Notes under the pieces: generated by a model
What the model saw: only the letters and a program-made list of their open reading frames with translations
What the model was told of the DNA's origin: nothing
Database searches by the model: none
Assembly: GCF_000373245.1 (NCBI RefSeq)
Contig: NZ_KB890755.1
Coordinates: 47,762-111,761, forward strand
Length of the DNA: 64,000 bases
Source of the DNA: Echinicola pacifica DSM 19836
GTDB lineage: Bacteria; Bacteroidota; Bacteroidia; Cytophagales; Cyclobacteriaceae
Direction: 5' to 3'
Shown: positions 1 through 9,537 of the stretch, in pieces
Numbering within the stretch: position 1 is the first letter of the stretch
Layout of the letters: each line of letters starts with the position of its first letter
Position numbers and translations under genes: made by a program

Positions 1-712
1 CGGAAGCCTTCGTAGCTTACCGCATTTGATGGGTCAGATTCGCCATAGACCTTAGCCTGGTCAGCCACCATTATGCTGAGTTTCGCTGGCGCAATGCTGA
101 GGCTTCCTGCAGTATAGGATAGTTCATAGTTGGTAGAGCTTAAGCCTGAGGCTTTGATCGCATAAGTCCCGACAACTTCTCCTTCTTCGCGAGTATATTC
201 CAAGGCTCCTTCCAGATCCGCTGCTCCATCTTCCTGCTGGAAGCCTTCGTAGCTTACCGCATTTGATGGGTCAGATTCGCCATAGACTTTAGCCTGGTCA
301 GCCACCATTATGCTGAGTTTCGCTGGCGCAATGCTGAGACTTCCTGCAGTATAGGATAGTTCATAATTGGCAGAGCTTAAGCCTGAGGCTTTGATCGCAT
401 AAGTCCCGACAGCCTCTCCTTCTTCACGAGTATATTCCAAGGCTCCTTCCAGATCCGCTGCTCCATCTTCCCTGCGGAAGCCTTCGTAGCTTACCGCATT
501 TGATGGGTCAGATTCGCTATAGACTTTAGCCTGGTCAGCCACCATTATGCTGAGTTTCGCTGGCGCAATGCTGAGGCTTCCTGCAGTATAGGATAGTTCA
601 TAATTGGCAGAGCTTAAGCCTGAGGCCTTGATCGCATAAGCCCCGACAGCCTCTCCTTCTTCGCGAGTATAGCTGAGCTCCCCTTCGAGGGCTGATGCAT
701 TATCCTCATTTT
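1..712 (-). repeat. Tandem 237-bp repeats encoding 79-residue MBG units
   Basis: The plus-strand string GAAGCCTTCGTAGCTTACCG recurs at about positions 3, 240 and 477, giving a 237-bp period (79 codons, in frame). Three units are nearly identical at the DNA level up to about position 668. A more diverged fourth unit lies at about 670-950. The array continues past the left edge, so the copy number is unknown. Near-identity between neighbours suggests recent duplication or gene conversion and possible length variation. Confidence 0.93.
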
Positions 713-3700
713 GGTAACCAGTGATCTGCACTTCAAATGCAGGATCCATAGCCCCATATATTTTTGATGCAAGGCTCACCCTGATGTCCAGTGGCGCCTT
801 ATTGACCACCACGGTCTGTATGAGGGAAGGTGCTGGGTTGGTCAGATCATCTCCTGCTTGACTAGCGGTGATTTCTGTGCTTCCTGCTTTAAGTATAGTC
901 GCCTGATTTCCCGAAATAGCAATGATACTTGGATCAGCTGCCGTATATAGGATTTCCAAATTTTGGTCTGTTTGTGCAGCCCCAAGGCTAATCATAGCTC
1001 CACCGTAGGTTTGCACTGGAATTTCCTTGAAAGCAATCTCTTGGTTGGCCTTTACCAGTCCAAACCACTTACTTCTAACACTTTCACCTTCGTCCTGCCC
1101 ATCACTTGGCTTGACTTCAAATGACACAAAATACCCTCTATCTTCCTCGGTGAGCGTATATACCCCACGGTTTTGGTCCGCTATTGGACTTGCATCGGTT
1201 CCTTCTGCATCAGTGGCTCTGAACCACTGGAAGGTGGAAGCTAACTCCCTATCCATATCGGCATCGGTATAGATATAGTTGCCATGCAATACTTCACCTA
1301 CGTTGGCCTCACCATAGATATAAACTTCCCTGGCCACTGGAGCCACATTCAATCTCTTATTAATGGATGCTTCCACGGCCTTACTTCTGTTCTCAGCCTT
1401 ATCGGTGAGCACCAGCGATAGGCTTAATTTGCCTTCGGCCAATCCTGATAAATCTATCCCGGCAAGCTGCGTTTTAGCTTCGGTCAGGGTGCCTGAACCC
1501 GTCACATTCTCCCCTCCTCCATCACTGGAGATGATATAAGAATAACTTGCCCCTATCTCCGCATTGGTGATGGTGAAGCTTGCCGCAGTCTGATTTTCCC
1601 GCCCTATCATCTCCTGATCAAAGCTCAACTCATGACCTGACGGGGCGGTCTGATCGATGAGGAATGACTTTAAGAAAAACTCACTTTCATTCCCCGCCTT
1701 ATCTGTAAACACAGCGATCAGGGCCGTTTCTCCGTCGGGAGATCCTTTGATCGAATGGCTATACCTCTCTTCATTCAGAAGGATAATTTTCCTATCATAA
1801 ACTAATGGCTCAGTCTCAAACTCATCCTGAATCAAAGCATATTCAAGCTGAACCTCTACTTCTGACACTTTTAAGAGAAAGGAGAAGAGGTAATCGGTGT
1901 TGGCGCCGATAAGCTCAGAATCCAATATAAAACTATAATCAGCTGGAGCCTCCGTGTCCTTGATAGACTGAACACTTACCACCTCACCCTTATTGCCATA
2001 AGTATCACTTAGGTAAAACTCAAAAGTGATTAGGCCCTCATTTAAGCCCGACAGGTCAAAACCTCTTCCAGAATTATCAATATTCTGAGTAACCGAGCTT
2101 ACTTCCAAAGATCCCGTTATCTCCTCCCCACCATTTTCGCTAGATATTTTATAAGTCAGGGTGGTTTTCTCCACTAAATCGGTTCCTGTGAACTTCACTC
2201 CTTTTACTAATCGCTTATTGATATAGCTGGTAAAATCAGAGTAAAGGTTAATCCCATATCCCGAAGGAGGCGCGGTATCTTTCACCGATTGGGCCTGAGC
2301 CGTTTTTCCTTTATTATTATAGCTATCGGTCAGTACAAGCGACAGATTAATGATCCCATCCTTCAAGGCCGATATATCAATTTCGCTCACCTGCTGACTA
2401 GCTGAAGTAATGGTACCAGCACCTGTCACAGTACCCGGGAAATCAGGATTGGAATAGGAATAGGTATAGCTTGCACCGATCTCTCCATCAGAAATGGTGA
2501 AACTCGCTTCTTTATGGTTATTCAATGCATATGTAGCCTGATCCATCGCTACGCTATATCCTTCCGGACCTTGGGCATCTACTTTCACCCCAATGGTGGC
2601 CCCTACATTATTCAAGCTTAAGTTGGCCGCTTTACCGGGGCTACCAGATTGCAGCAGGCCTCCATTGGCGGCAAGGCTCTTGATACTTAATCCATCTGTA
2701 TCCCTATCACCAGAAGCTACCGTATATCTAAACATCAATGAACTACTGCCCGATCCTGCGATATATGCAGCGGATCTGGTTTCCTCACCGATGGTCAATT
2801 CTATTGCAGGAGTTCCTCCAGAAGTATTTATGCTCAGGGCTTGATCAAAGTTGACGGTAAAATCCAGGGACTGCCCAGCAACATAGGTAGCATTGGCCGG
2901 CACCAAGACGGAGCTTACCTTCGCGGCGGGAAATACCGAGGTGAGGGCATCACTGAATACTGCACTAAAATGAGTATTATAAGCTGCGAATTTAATTAAC
3001 TCATCATCGGAGGATTCATTTGTATAGGTAATCGATAGGTCTGAATAGCTTACCACACCATTTTTGCCCGCCACAGTGACAGTGTTTGTGTTATAGTCCG
3101 TGTCCCCTGAGCCTTGGAGTTTTACCCCTGTACCACCCAGGATAAAGAGAGAAATGGGTGTTTCATATCCCGTATCGACGAGGCCTTCCTTATTCACGGC
3201 GGCCAATTGTGGGACGGTGGTAAATGCGGTACTCTCTCCTGAGGTAATGCTTAGAGGTGCAGGCTGAGTGCTAAACACCATTTTGGTGGCCACCACATCG
3301 GCCACCACGCTATTTGACTCTATTAGATCAAAGTTAGTTCCCACTCCATCCTGATCATTAGCGTATAGGGTATAGGATTCTTGATCCGCCGTGGCAAAAT
3401 AAGTCAGTGCATTAAAGGAAGCGACCCCCTTGATGGAGCTTACTGAATTCCCTGAAAGTGATCCTGGGCTTGCCTCGGTTAAGGTGATAGTTTCGATAAA
3501 ATCAAGGTCAGTATTACCAAAGGCATCCACCGCCTTTACGACAGGGGGGCTAGAGAGAACGACCCCTGACACTGTATATCCCGGCTGAGTACTAAATACC
3601 AGGCGAGAGGCTTCGACCTCCATCTTTGTGCCTGTACCATTATTGAGTGCGGTGATTTCTCCCACCTGGGTGCCATACTTACCCACTTCAATAAAGTAAT

Positions 3701-5150
3701 TTTCTTCTATATTGAAAATAAGCGTATGACCATCAGTCAATCCTGTATTGTCATTATAAAAGGCTTGCAGGGTATATACCTCAGAGCTGCCATCCGCCAC
3801 GGAAATTTTGAGGTCTCGAAATAAAAGCAGATTATGTGATGGATCATAAACCCCTTCCGCTTTCACTTCATCGGGTCCCGAAAGTATATAGGTGATTTTC
3901 GCTCTATCTGCAGAGGTGCTCGTTCCTCCCACCACCATGGAAATATCTGTCACGATCAGGGGTAAGTCATCATTTGTACCTCCGTCAGAAAGGGTAAAAT
4001 CAAATAGGCTCACGGCCTCTTCATAGCTGTCCGCCGTACTTGGCAGACTCACGGGCTCGGCCACACCAGAAGCGGCCGTTACATTTCCATCTTCATCGTA
4101 GTCTTTGGTCGTAAAGTTCACCACATTTCCGTAGGCAGTGCCCACCGAATTCGTGGCATAAGCTCGATAATAATAGGTGGTATTAGGACTAAGGTCTGTG
4201 ATAGTGGAGGAAAAAGCTCCTGATCCAGAGCCGATTTCCTTCTTATCCGTTTCATCCCCATTGATTACTGGATTATTCGTAGAATAAGAATACACTAAGC
4301 CTCTTTCGGTAACTGTGGCACCACCATCATCGGATATATTACCACCCATCTGAGCCGAATTGACCCCAATGGAGGACGCTGGAGAATTACTTGTGAGAGT
4401 TGGCAGGGCAGCCGACTGCGCCTCATCAAAATCGAAATTATCGAAAAGCATATAGAAAAATGGCATAGGGATATTATTAGCATATACCTGTATCCTATCG
4501 ATATTAGCCCAATCAGTACCCGAAAAATTCAAATTTCCGGCAATATTATCTGTGCTTTCAGAATTGAAGGCGACCCTATTACTTCCAGTGCCATAACTTC
4601 CTGTTACATATGGCCTAAAACTTACTCTTACCTTTTCTAAATTATCATTATATCCAATAAGTTCAATTTCATCGGTATAGCGAGTCCCCGATAAATCGAT
4701 CATTAAACTGAAGGAATTCAATTTAAAATCATTCGATAGATCAACCGATTCTATAACCGCGGAGCCCACAGTTCCTTCCCATGATTCCATAGAGAAGTAG
4801 CTGCCAGAAAAGGAGGGCGGCATCCCCGGGGAACCAGACTCTATTCTCGAATAGTTTAACCCTATAAATCGTAATGCACCGATTATTTTATTGTTATCAC
4901 TACCATTAGCGGTGGCCCCTTCAAAATCCTGATCAGCAGGGGCCGTACCTACTCGAAGACTGGTAGCAGGAAGGCTTTTGGCATTGAGGCAGGTAAAAAT
5001 TACGCCTTGATGAACAAATATTAGGCACATCGCCAAACGGAGCAGCCTAATTGGCCGATTGAGAATCAGGCCAGGAATAAGGCTCTGGAAAACAGAACGA
5101 AAGAGACATACGATTCCCTTAAGCCCTTTTTGAGAGTAGCTTTGCACCAT
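1..5150 (-). CDS. Giant secreted MBG-repeat surface protein (partial, 3' end outside window)
   Basis: One reading frame runs without a stop from an ATG at 5150 to the left edge (about 1716 codons), so the C-terminus is missing. The N-terminus has a long basic region and then a hydrophobic segment (about residues 38-55), consistent with a secretion signal; an internal Met near residue 41 is an alternative start. Residues 60-235 look like a concanavalin-like or CBM-like beta domain. Residues 237-340 resemble fibronectin type III (motif TYYYRAYATNSVGTAYG). Long Ig-like segments with a recurring 'IGASYTYSYS' motif follow. The visible end is a run of MBG-type repeats (motif AKVYGESDP). No catalytic domain was recognised. 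In Bacteroidota such proteins are usually adhesins or surface scaffolds. The gene is separated from the sulfatase upstream by 970 bases and is probably its own transcription unit. Any type IX sorting tail would lie beyond the edge. Confidence 0.85.
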   Translation of the reverse strand, partial: MVQSYSQKGLKGIVCLFRSVFQSLIPGLILNRPIRLLRLAMCLIFVHQGVIFTCLNAKSLPATSLRVGTAPADQDFEGATANGSDNNKIIGALRFIGLNYSRIESGSPGMPPSFSGSYFSMESWEGTVGSAVIESVDLSNDFKLNSFSLMIDLSGTRYTDEIELIGYNDNLEKVRVSFRPYVTGSYGTGSNRVAFNSESTDNIAGNLNFSGTDWANIDRIQVYANNIPMPFFYMLFDNFDFDEAQSAALPTLTSNSPASSIGVNSAQMGGNISDDGGATVTERGLVYSYSTNNPVINGDETDKKEIGSGSGAFSSTITDLSPNTTYYYRAYATNSVGTAYGNVVNFTTKDYDEDGNVTAASGVAEPVSLPSTADSYEEAVSLFDFTLSDGGTNDDLPLIVTDISMVVGGTSTSADRAKITYILSGPDEVKAEGVYDPSHNLLLFRDLKISVADGSSEVYTLQAFYNDNTGLTDGHTLIFNIEENYFIEVGKYGTQVGEITALNNGTGTKMEVEASRLVFSTQPGYTVSGVVLSSPPVVKAVDAFGNTDLDFIETITLTEASPGSLSGNSVSSIKGVASFNALTYFATADQESYTLYANDQDGVGTNFDLIESNSVVADVVATKMVFSTQPAPLSITSGESTAFTTVPQLAAVNKEGLVDTGYETPISLFILGGTGVKLQGSGDTDYNTNTVTVAGKNGVVSYSDLSITYTNESSDDELIKFAAYNTHFSAVFSDALTSVFPAAKVSSVLVPANATYVAGQSLDFTVNFDQALSINTSGGTPAIELTIGEETRSAAYIAGSGSSSLMFRYTVASGDRDTDGLSIKSLAANGGLLQSGSPGKAANLSLNNVGATIGVKVDAQGPEGYSVAMDQATYALNNHKEASFTISDGEIGASYTYSYSNPDFPGTVTGAGTITSASQQVSEIDISALKDGIINLSLVLTDSYNNKGKTAQAQSVKDTAPPSGYGINLYSDFTSYINKRLVKGVKFTGTDLVEKTTLTYKISSENGGEEITGSLEVSSVTQNIDNSGRGFDLSGLNEGLITFEFYLSDTYGNKGEVVSVQSIKDTEAPADYSFILDSELIGANTDYLFSFLLKVSEVEVQLEYALIQDEFETEPLVYDRKIILLNEERYSHSIKGSPDGETALIAVFTDKAGNESEFFLKSFLIDQTAPSGHELSFDQEMIGRENQTAASFTITNAEIGASYSYIISSDGGGENVTGSGTLTEAKTQLAGIDLSGLAEGKLSLSLVLTDKAENRSKAVEASINKRLNVAPVAREVYIYGEANVGEVLHGNYIYTDADMDRELASTFQWFRATDAEGTDASPIADQNRGVYTLTEEDRGYFVSFEVKPSDGQDEGESVRSKWFGLVKANQEIAFKEIPVQTYGGAMISLGAAQTDQNLEILYTAADPSIIAISGNQATILKAGSTEITASQAGDDLTNPAPSLIQTVVVNKAPLDIRVSLASKIYGAMDPAFEVQITGYQNEDNASALEGELSYTREEGEAVGAYAIKASGLSSANYELSYTAGSLSIAPAKLSIMVADQAKVYSESDPSNAVSYEGFRREDGAADLEGALEYTREEGEAVGTYAIKASGLSSANYELSYTAGSLSIAPAKLSIMVADQAKVYGESDPSNAVSYEGFQQEDGAADLEGALEYTREEGEVVGTYAIKASGLSSTNYELSYTAGSLSIAPAKLSIMVADQAKVYGESDPSNAVSYEGF

Positions 5151-5400
5151 AATAGTTGGTTTATTGAAATTTAAATAAATAGTGTTCGTGAGTGAAAATC
5201 TGAATTCGAGGAGTTGGTGATCCAATAATTCATTGTACAATTTTAAGAAAAATAAGCCTAGCTCGAAAACTTATTGCCCCTCACCACCTGTAAACCAAAA
5301 GGTAGTTTTAATGAATAAACAGCACAATTACGACCATAATCCAATTTCAATATCTTGAAAAGCAAAAAATGCAATTTAAACTCGTGCTTACAAAAATGAA

Positions 5401-5422
5401 ACTTTAGGTGATTTTTACCTAA
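5401..5422. promoter_or_regulatory. Imperfect palindrome TTAGGT-N7-ACCTAA, candidate operator
   Basis: TTAGGT (5404-5409) and ACCTAA (5417-5422) form a perfect 6-bp inverted repeat, within the direct repeat ACTTTAGGTGATTT. The site lies about 250 bases upstream of the start of the MBG-repeat gene. Related sites occur at 5562 and at 44453, the latter upstream of the first susC. The binding protein is unknown. Confidence 0.4.
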
Positions 5423-5561
5423 TTTATAATGATTACAAATAATATTTTCGGAATTTTGCCTTATAAATCTCGGAAAGCCCCTCTGGATTCGCAATAAAAA
5501 ATCCTCATTTTCCGCAATAGCAAAATATTTTTCTGATCTATTCTCAGCATCCGTAACCCTT

Positions 5562-5583
5562 ACTTTAGGTGATTTGCACTTAA
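5562..5583. promoter_or_regulatory. Second copy of the ACTTTAGGTGATTT element
   Basis: The 14 bases at 5562-5575 are identical to 5401-5414. The right half-site is degenerate (ACTTAA instead of ACCTAA) at the same 7-base spacing. It lies about 410 bases upstream of the MBG-repeat gene start. Confidence 0.35.
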
Positions 5584-5974
5584 AACATAGGGTTGCTCAC
5601 CACAACGAAGCACTGGCCTAATTAAGATAAAATACTCATATAGAAGTATTTATAACTAACCTCAGCGTTAAAACCCCATTCAAACTGTAATAGAATGGAG
5701 GCTCTGTCTTCAAATCATAATAAAACCTCATTGGCGGCCTATACTCAAGGAGGCCTGCATCGGCCAAAGGCAGTCCTGCGATGCACCCAATCATCTGCTT
5801 TTTATTCTATTTCCCACTTATATTAAGAATATTTATTAGTGAAATAAACTCAGCATTATGTCCACATTTCCAAGCTATTTTCATACTGAAATAAGTTCTC
5901 CTGATAAAGGAGGAGATTCACAATGACCATTTAATCCTAGCAAGGAAGGTTATCATTAAAGCCCCCGCCAATAC

Positions 5975-6016
5975 CCAGTCCACAAGGGAGCCAATACAGG
6001 ACCCCTTGTGGACTGG
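5975..6016 (-). terminator. Long hairpin downstream of sulfatase, terminator-like
   Basis: CCAGTCCACAAGGG (5975-5988) pairs perfectly with CCCTTGTGGACTGG (6003-6016) around a 14-base loop, about 105 bases past the stop of the sulfatase at 6121. No good T-run follows on the minus strand, so it may be a 3' mRNA-stabilising structure rather than a classic intrinsic terminator. Confidence 0.5.
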
Positions 6017-6120
6017 AGACTGTACTAGGTAATTTGTACACCTTAGAGAAAAGTACCTCCCTCTACGCGGCTATACTTTCCTTCAGTCCATGGCCAAGCC
6101 TTCCAACAAAAATAATTTTC

Positions 6121-7764
6121 CTACCAGAAATCATTGTCTTTTTTGACCTGCATATCCTTATATATCTGGATGTATTTTTGGTCCAGCTCGGGGCTGTCTT
6201 TATACTGAGCGCGCAAGTCATCCAGCTGCAATTTTAGCTCCTGCACCTTATCGGCATAGGCAGGGTCATCATAGACATTATTCATTTCCAGCGGATCCTT
6301 CGCCCGATCGTATAATTCCCATTCATCAATATCATAGTAGAAATGAGCCAACTTAAATTCTTTGGTGACGATGCCATAATGGCGTTTTACCATATGTACG
6401 CTGGGGTATTCATAATAGTGATAATAAACCGCATCCCGAGTCCATTGCTCCCTGGCCCCAGTAAGCAGAGGCATCAGGCTCTCCCCTTGCATGTCGTCCA
6501 GAGCAGTGATACCGGCAGCTGCTAGTAGAGTCTGAGCAAAATCAAGGTTTTGCACCATTTCGTCTTCGGTCGTTCCTGGCTTGATGACATTCGGCCATTT
6601 CACCAGCAGAGGAGTTTTGAAGGATTCATTATAGATAAATCGCTTATCAAACCAACCATGCTCCCCAAGGTAAAAGCCCTGATCAGAGGTATAGACCACG
6701 ATGGTATTCTCAGCCAAGCCACTTTCCTCCAGATAATCCAGGACCCTGCCTACATTATCATCCACAGAGGAGATACAAGCCAGATAATCCTGCATATACC
6801 GCTGGTATTTCCACCGCATCTTCTCCTCCTCCGTCATAGAAGGCCAGTTCTCCTCAAAATCAGCATTGATACCATCCAGGACCAGATCATATTTGGCCTT
6901 CTGCTCAGCAGTAGCCCGACCATAAGGGCCATAGAAACCATTCTCAAACTCCTCGACTTTTGGGCTTGCCTTCTCTCCCATTCGCTCCAGCACCTCAGGT
7001 CTCACCTTGCTATCATGGCTGTACATCATATGGGTAAGCAGGTTCATCTCAGCGTCCTTGGCCGCAGTACCGCGGTTACTATAATCGTCAAAAAGGGTCT
7101 CGGGCTCTGGGAATTGCTTCTGAGTAAACTCAGCAAATTTCTCTGGATTTGGCCACCAGGGACGGTGTGGTGCCTTATGCATATACATCATCATGAAGGG
7201 CTTCCTAGGATCTCTTTCGTCCTTCAGCCAATTTAGCGTCAGGTCCGTGATGATATCCGTCACATAGCCCATGATGGTGGTATCCCCACGAGGGGTATTA
7301 AAATCCGGATTAAGGTAATAGCCCTGACCGGGCAAAATCATGAACTCATCCACTCCCTTGGGATTATTGCCAAAATGAAGTTTGCCAAACATGGCCGTCT
7401 GGTAGCCCTCCTGCTGGAAAATCTGCGGAAAGGTCACCTGACTGGTATCAAACGGCATTAGATTATCAATCTTGCCATTGATATGCGTATGCTTCCCAGT
7501 CAAAATCGTGGCTCTGGAGGGAGCGCAAATCGAGTTACTCACGCAGGCATTGGTAAAAAGCATCCCCTCATCCGCTATCCTATCAATATTGGGGGTCTGC
7601 AGCAGTTTATCATCATAGGCGCTGATGGCCTGATAGGCATGGTCATCAGACATGATGAAAAGGATATTGGGGCGCTTATCAGCTTGGGTTTCCTCCTTTT
7701 GGGAGCAAGAATAAATCCCCAATACCAGCAGGGCAGCTATCAAATAGTGATTTTTATTTCTCAT
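6121..7764 (-). CDS. S1-family (type I) sulfatase lipoprotein
   Basis: Predicted formylglycine-dependent sulfatase removing sulfate esters from an exported or surface glycan. The signature CAPSRATILTGK contains the Cys that is converted to formylglycine (about residue 80 from this start). The N-terminal metal-binding DD follows LFIMS. The start at 7764 is preferred because MRNKNHYLIAALLVLG then gives a compact lipoprotein signal ending in IYSC; an in-frame ATG at 7791 would add nine residues. The core (MSDDHAYQAISAY, NSICAPSR) resembles the N-acetylglucosamine-6-sulfatase group of S1 as I recall it; the subfamily is unverified. It is the last gene of the polysaccharide cluster, 177 bases after the beta-helix gene, and a long hairpin follows. 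It would need a maturase encoded elsewhere. Confidence 0.93.
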   Translation of the reverse strand: MRNKNHYLIAALLVLGIYSCSQKEETQADKRPNILFIMSDDHAYQAISAYDDKLLQTPNIDRIADEGMLFTNACVSNSICAPSRATILTGKHTHINGKIDNLMPFDTSQVTFPQIFQQEGYQTAMFGKLHFGNNPKGVDEFMILPGQGYYLNPDFNTPRGDTTIMGYVTDIITDLTLNWLKDERDPRKPFMMMYMHKAPHRPWWPNPEKFAEFTQKQFPEPETLFDDYSNRGTAAKDAEMNLLTHMMYSHDSKVRPEVLERMGEKASPKVEEFENGFYGPYGRATAEQKAKYDLVLDGINADFEENWPSMTEEEKMRWKYQRYMQDYLACISSVDDNVGRVLDYLEESGLAENTIVVYTSDQGFYLGEHGWFDKRFIYNESFKTPLLVKWPNVIKPGTTEDEMVQNLDFAQTLLAAAGITALDDMQGESLMPLLTGAREQWTRDAVYYHYYEYPSVHMVKRHYGIVTKEFKLAHFYYDIDEWELYDRAKDPLEMNNVYDDPAYADKVQELKLQLDDLRAQYKDSPELDQKYIQIYKDMQVKKDNDFW

Positions 7765-7854
7765 CGTAAGACTATTTAAAACAATACTCAATTATATATT
7801 TCCAATCGGAATATTTCAGCTATTGGCTGGCAAGAAGAGTAGGTTTTTTCCTGA

Positions 7855-7883
7855 AGTAGATTTATGATCCTCATAAATTTACT
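7855..7883. other. Inverted repeat between beta-helix gene and sulfatase
   Basis: AGTAGATTTATGA (7855-7867) and TCATAAATTTACT (7871-7883) pair with one mismatch around a 3-base loop. The repeat lies in the 177-base gap upstream of the sulfatase and is either an operator or a short hairpin. No T-run follows on the minus strand, so a terminator is less likely. Confidence 0.4.
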
Positions 7884-7941
7884 CTGGACCCCGATCTTCT
7901 CCCTTCCTGGCTACAGCATTGCAGAAAGCCCTTCCTCATGG

Positions 7942-9372
7942 CTATTCACAGGAAATGCGCTGTAGGGTATTGTCCTGACCTTGATCATGAATCTCTCCGC
8001 AAGACTGGCCGCTCACCTCTTTGCTGCTTGCTGGCAGGTACACTGGGTATCCTGTCAGGTTGTTCAGGGTGATATTGCGGGCTTCGTGGTGGTTTTGGGA
8101 AGCATTATTTCCATGAAATAACCTAATATTGCCCTTATCGCCTCCCATCTGGATTTTCAGGTCGGGATTCACCTGGGCCTCAGAATTTCTCAAGGTAATC
8201 GTATGATTGCTGCCCGCAATATATGCCACGCTATGCATGCCATTATAGTATTCATCAATGGCCGGAAGAATGGTGATATCCGCATCGAACTGCTTATCAT
8301 TATTATAGGTACTCTGATATACAGGACCATAGGTGGCATCTGCACTGCAATTCACCACCTGACCGGAGCCTAGGGAATAGCCATTCTCACATCCGATGGC
8401 GGTGCAGCCTTCCACATATTTTGCTCCAGTAGCATGAGCCAGCGTCACGCCAGTCCGCATATATTTGATGGTACAGTTTAATACGGTTGGGTTGGAGGTT
8501 CCGCGCTCGTATTCCAAGCCATCGATCACGGTTTCGCCGGCATTATATGCGCGCACTCCCGCTTCCCCAAGGCTCAACATATATCCAGCGGGAAGCTTAT
8601 AGCCCCAAGCGGTCATGAGGCCCACCTTATCGGCAGGCGATCCACTGCCCTCTTCCGCAAGCATATCGTCTGTGGACCGCATTTCTCCCTCCACATAGCA
8701 GCCCTCCACCAGTGGATTGCTGGCAGCCTGCATGAAGATGCAGTGACCATAGGACCTATGGATCAAAGTGCAGTTTTTCACATGATTTGACTCCCCACGG
8801 ATCAGCAGTGCGCTATGCTTTTGATGAGCGATGACTGGCCCTCCCCCTTTGCCAAAGGCATCTCCGTAGCCATAAGGAAAAGAACCTTTCACCGTAATGT
8901 GAAATCCCTCCACCCGATTTGAGCGGCCATCCATCACGATATTACAGGCTCCTTTGGTTGGGGCATCATGGACAGATCCATCATCCACCAACCTGAGGTT
9001 TTTGAGAATATTATGGTTGCCAATAATCTGAATTTCATACACCTTATGATTTCCGAAGGACTTAAACACGGCAGTTTCCACATTGAGGGTGACGTCGGTG
9101 AAGTCATAAGTACTATTGTTCCCCTCAAATAATAATAGCACCTTACAGTCTCTCCCTGCGATCACCGTCTCCGAGGTGTATTTACCTTCCTCCACCTCTC
9201 TGGCAGTGATGGAGTAGCTGCCAGGCTTTAGCTTCACATGCACCTCATCCTTATCGAGATAGGGAAGTAATTCCTCCAGGGAACTCACCAGAGTCTGACC
9301 CATGCTGACGGAGGAAATCATGAAGAGTGCCATAAAAAGGCATTGGGGTATCCATTGCTTATACATATCCAT
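7942..9372 (-). CDS. Secreted right-handed parallel beta-helix protein, possible polysaccharide lyase or hydrolase
   Basis: A 476-residue protein with a Sec signal peptide (hydrophobic segment about residues 12-25, likely cleavage after SVSMGQ). The body is rich in short beta-helix rungs with repeated 'N-x-V-x-N-C' patterns (HVKNCTLIHRS, PLVEGCYVEG, TVLNCTIKYM, YVEGCTAIGC). This fold is shared by pectate lyases, PL6 enzymes and several glycoside hydrolases. No family-defining catalytic motif was recognised, so the substrate and even catalysis are open. No C-terminal sorting domain is visible. It follows the lyase at 9538 by 165 bases and precedes the sulfatase at 7764, so a role on the same glycan is inferred from context. 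Confidence 0.8.
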   Translation of the reverse strand: MDMYKQWIPQCLFMALFMISSVSMGQTLVSSLEELLPYLDKDEVHVKLKPGSYSITAREVEEGKYTSETVIAGRDCKVLLLFEGNNSTYDFTDVTLNVETAVFKSFGNHKVYEIQIIGNHNILKNLRLVDDGSVHDAPTKGACNIVMDGRSNRVEGFHITVKGSFPYGYGDAFGKGGGPVIAHQKHSALLIRGESNHVKNCTLIHRSYGHCIFMQAASNPLVEGCYVEGEMRSTDDMLAEEGSGSPADKVGLMTAWGYKLPAGYMLSLGEAGVRAYNAGETVIDGLEYERGTSNPTVLNCTIKYMRTGVTLAHATGAKYVEGCTAIGCENGYSLGSGQVVNCSADATYGPVYQSTYNNDKQFDADITILPAIDEYYNGMHSVAYIAGSNHTITLRNSEAQVNPDLKIQMGGDKGNIRLFHGNNASQNHHEARNITLNNLTGYPVYLPASSKEVSGQSCGEIHDQGQDNTLQRISCE

Positions 9373-9423
9373 ATTTTATAATGCTAAATTCTATTCTAAT
9401 GATAAGCCCCGACTTGTGGCTTA

Positions 9424-9537
9424 TTACTTTGTCTGTGGATGACCATCATTTATGTTTTGGAACGAATAATCATTTTTGGCGCCAGCCAAATACCTCGCTC
9501 CATACAGCAAATAATGAGGATCAAAGCTAGACGCCTG
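9424..9537 (-). other. In-frame 37-codon extension beyond the amber stop of the lyase at 9538
   Basis: Directly after the TAG at 9538-9540 the same frame stays open for 37 codons to a TAA at 9424-9426. The translation begins QASSFDPHYLLYGARYLAGA and has an ordinary protein-like composition. It is either a former C-terminus cut by a recent TAG, a readthrough extension, or the remnant of a lost gene. It has no start codon of its own. Confidence 0.45.

Larger units (their letters stand above)
5151..6120. other. Intergenic region, 970 bases
   Basis: AT-rich stretch between the MBG-repeat gene and the sulfatase at 6121. It holds two copies of a 14-base direct repeat (5401 and 5562) and a long hairpin (5975-6016) near the sulfatase end. 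It also has a 7-bp inverted repeat AAATACT/AGTATTT (5630-5651). A 78-codon open frame at 5258-5494 on the minus strand has no recognisable features and is not called. Confidence 0.6.

Noticed and set aside
1-712. Regular repeats considered as a CRISPR array
   Set aside because: The period is 237 bp, the repeats are coding and in frame, and there are no unique spacers.
5258-5494. 78-codon open frame on the minus strand upstream of the MBG-repeat gene
   Set aside because: The composition is basic and aromatic with no domain, signal or conserved pattern, and it overlaps the candidate regulatory repeat. Most likely chance.
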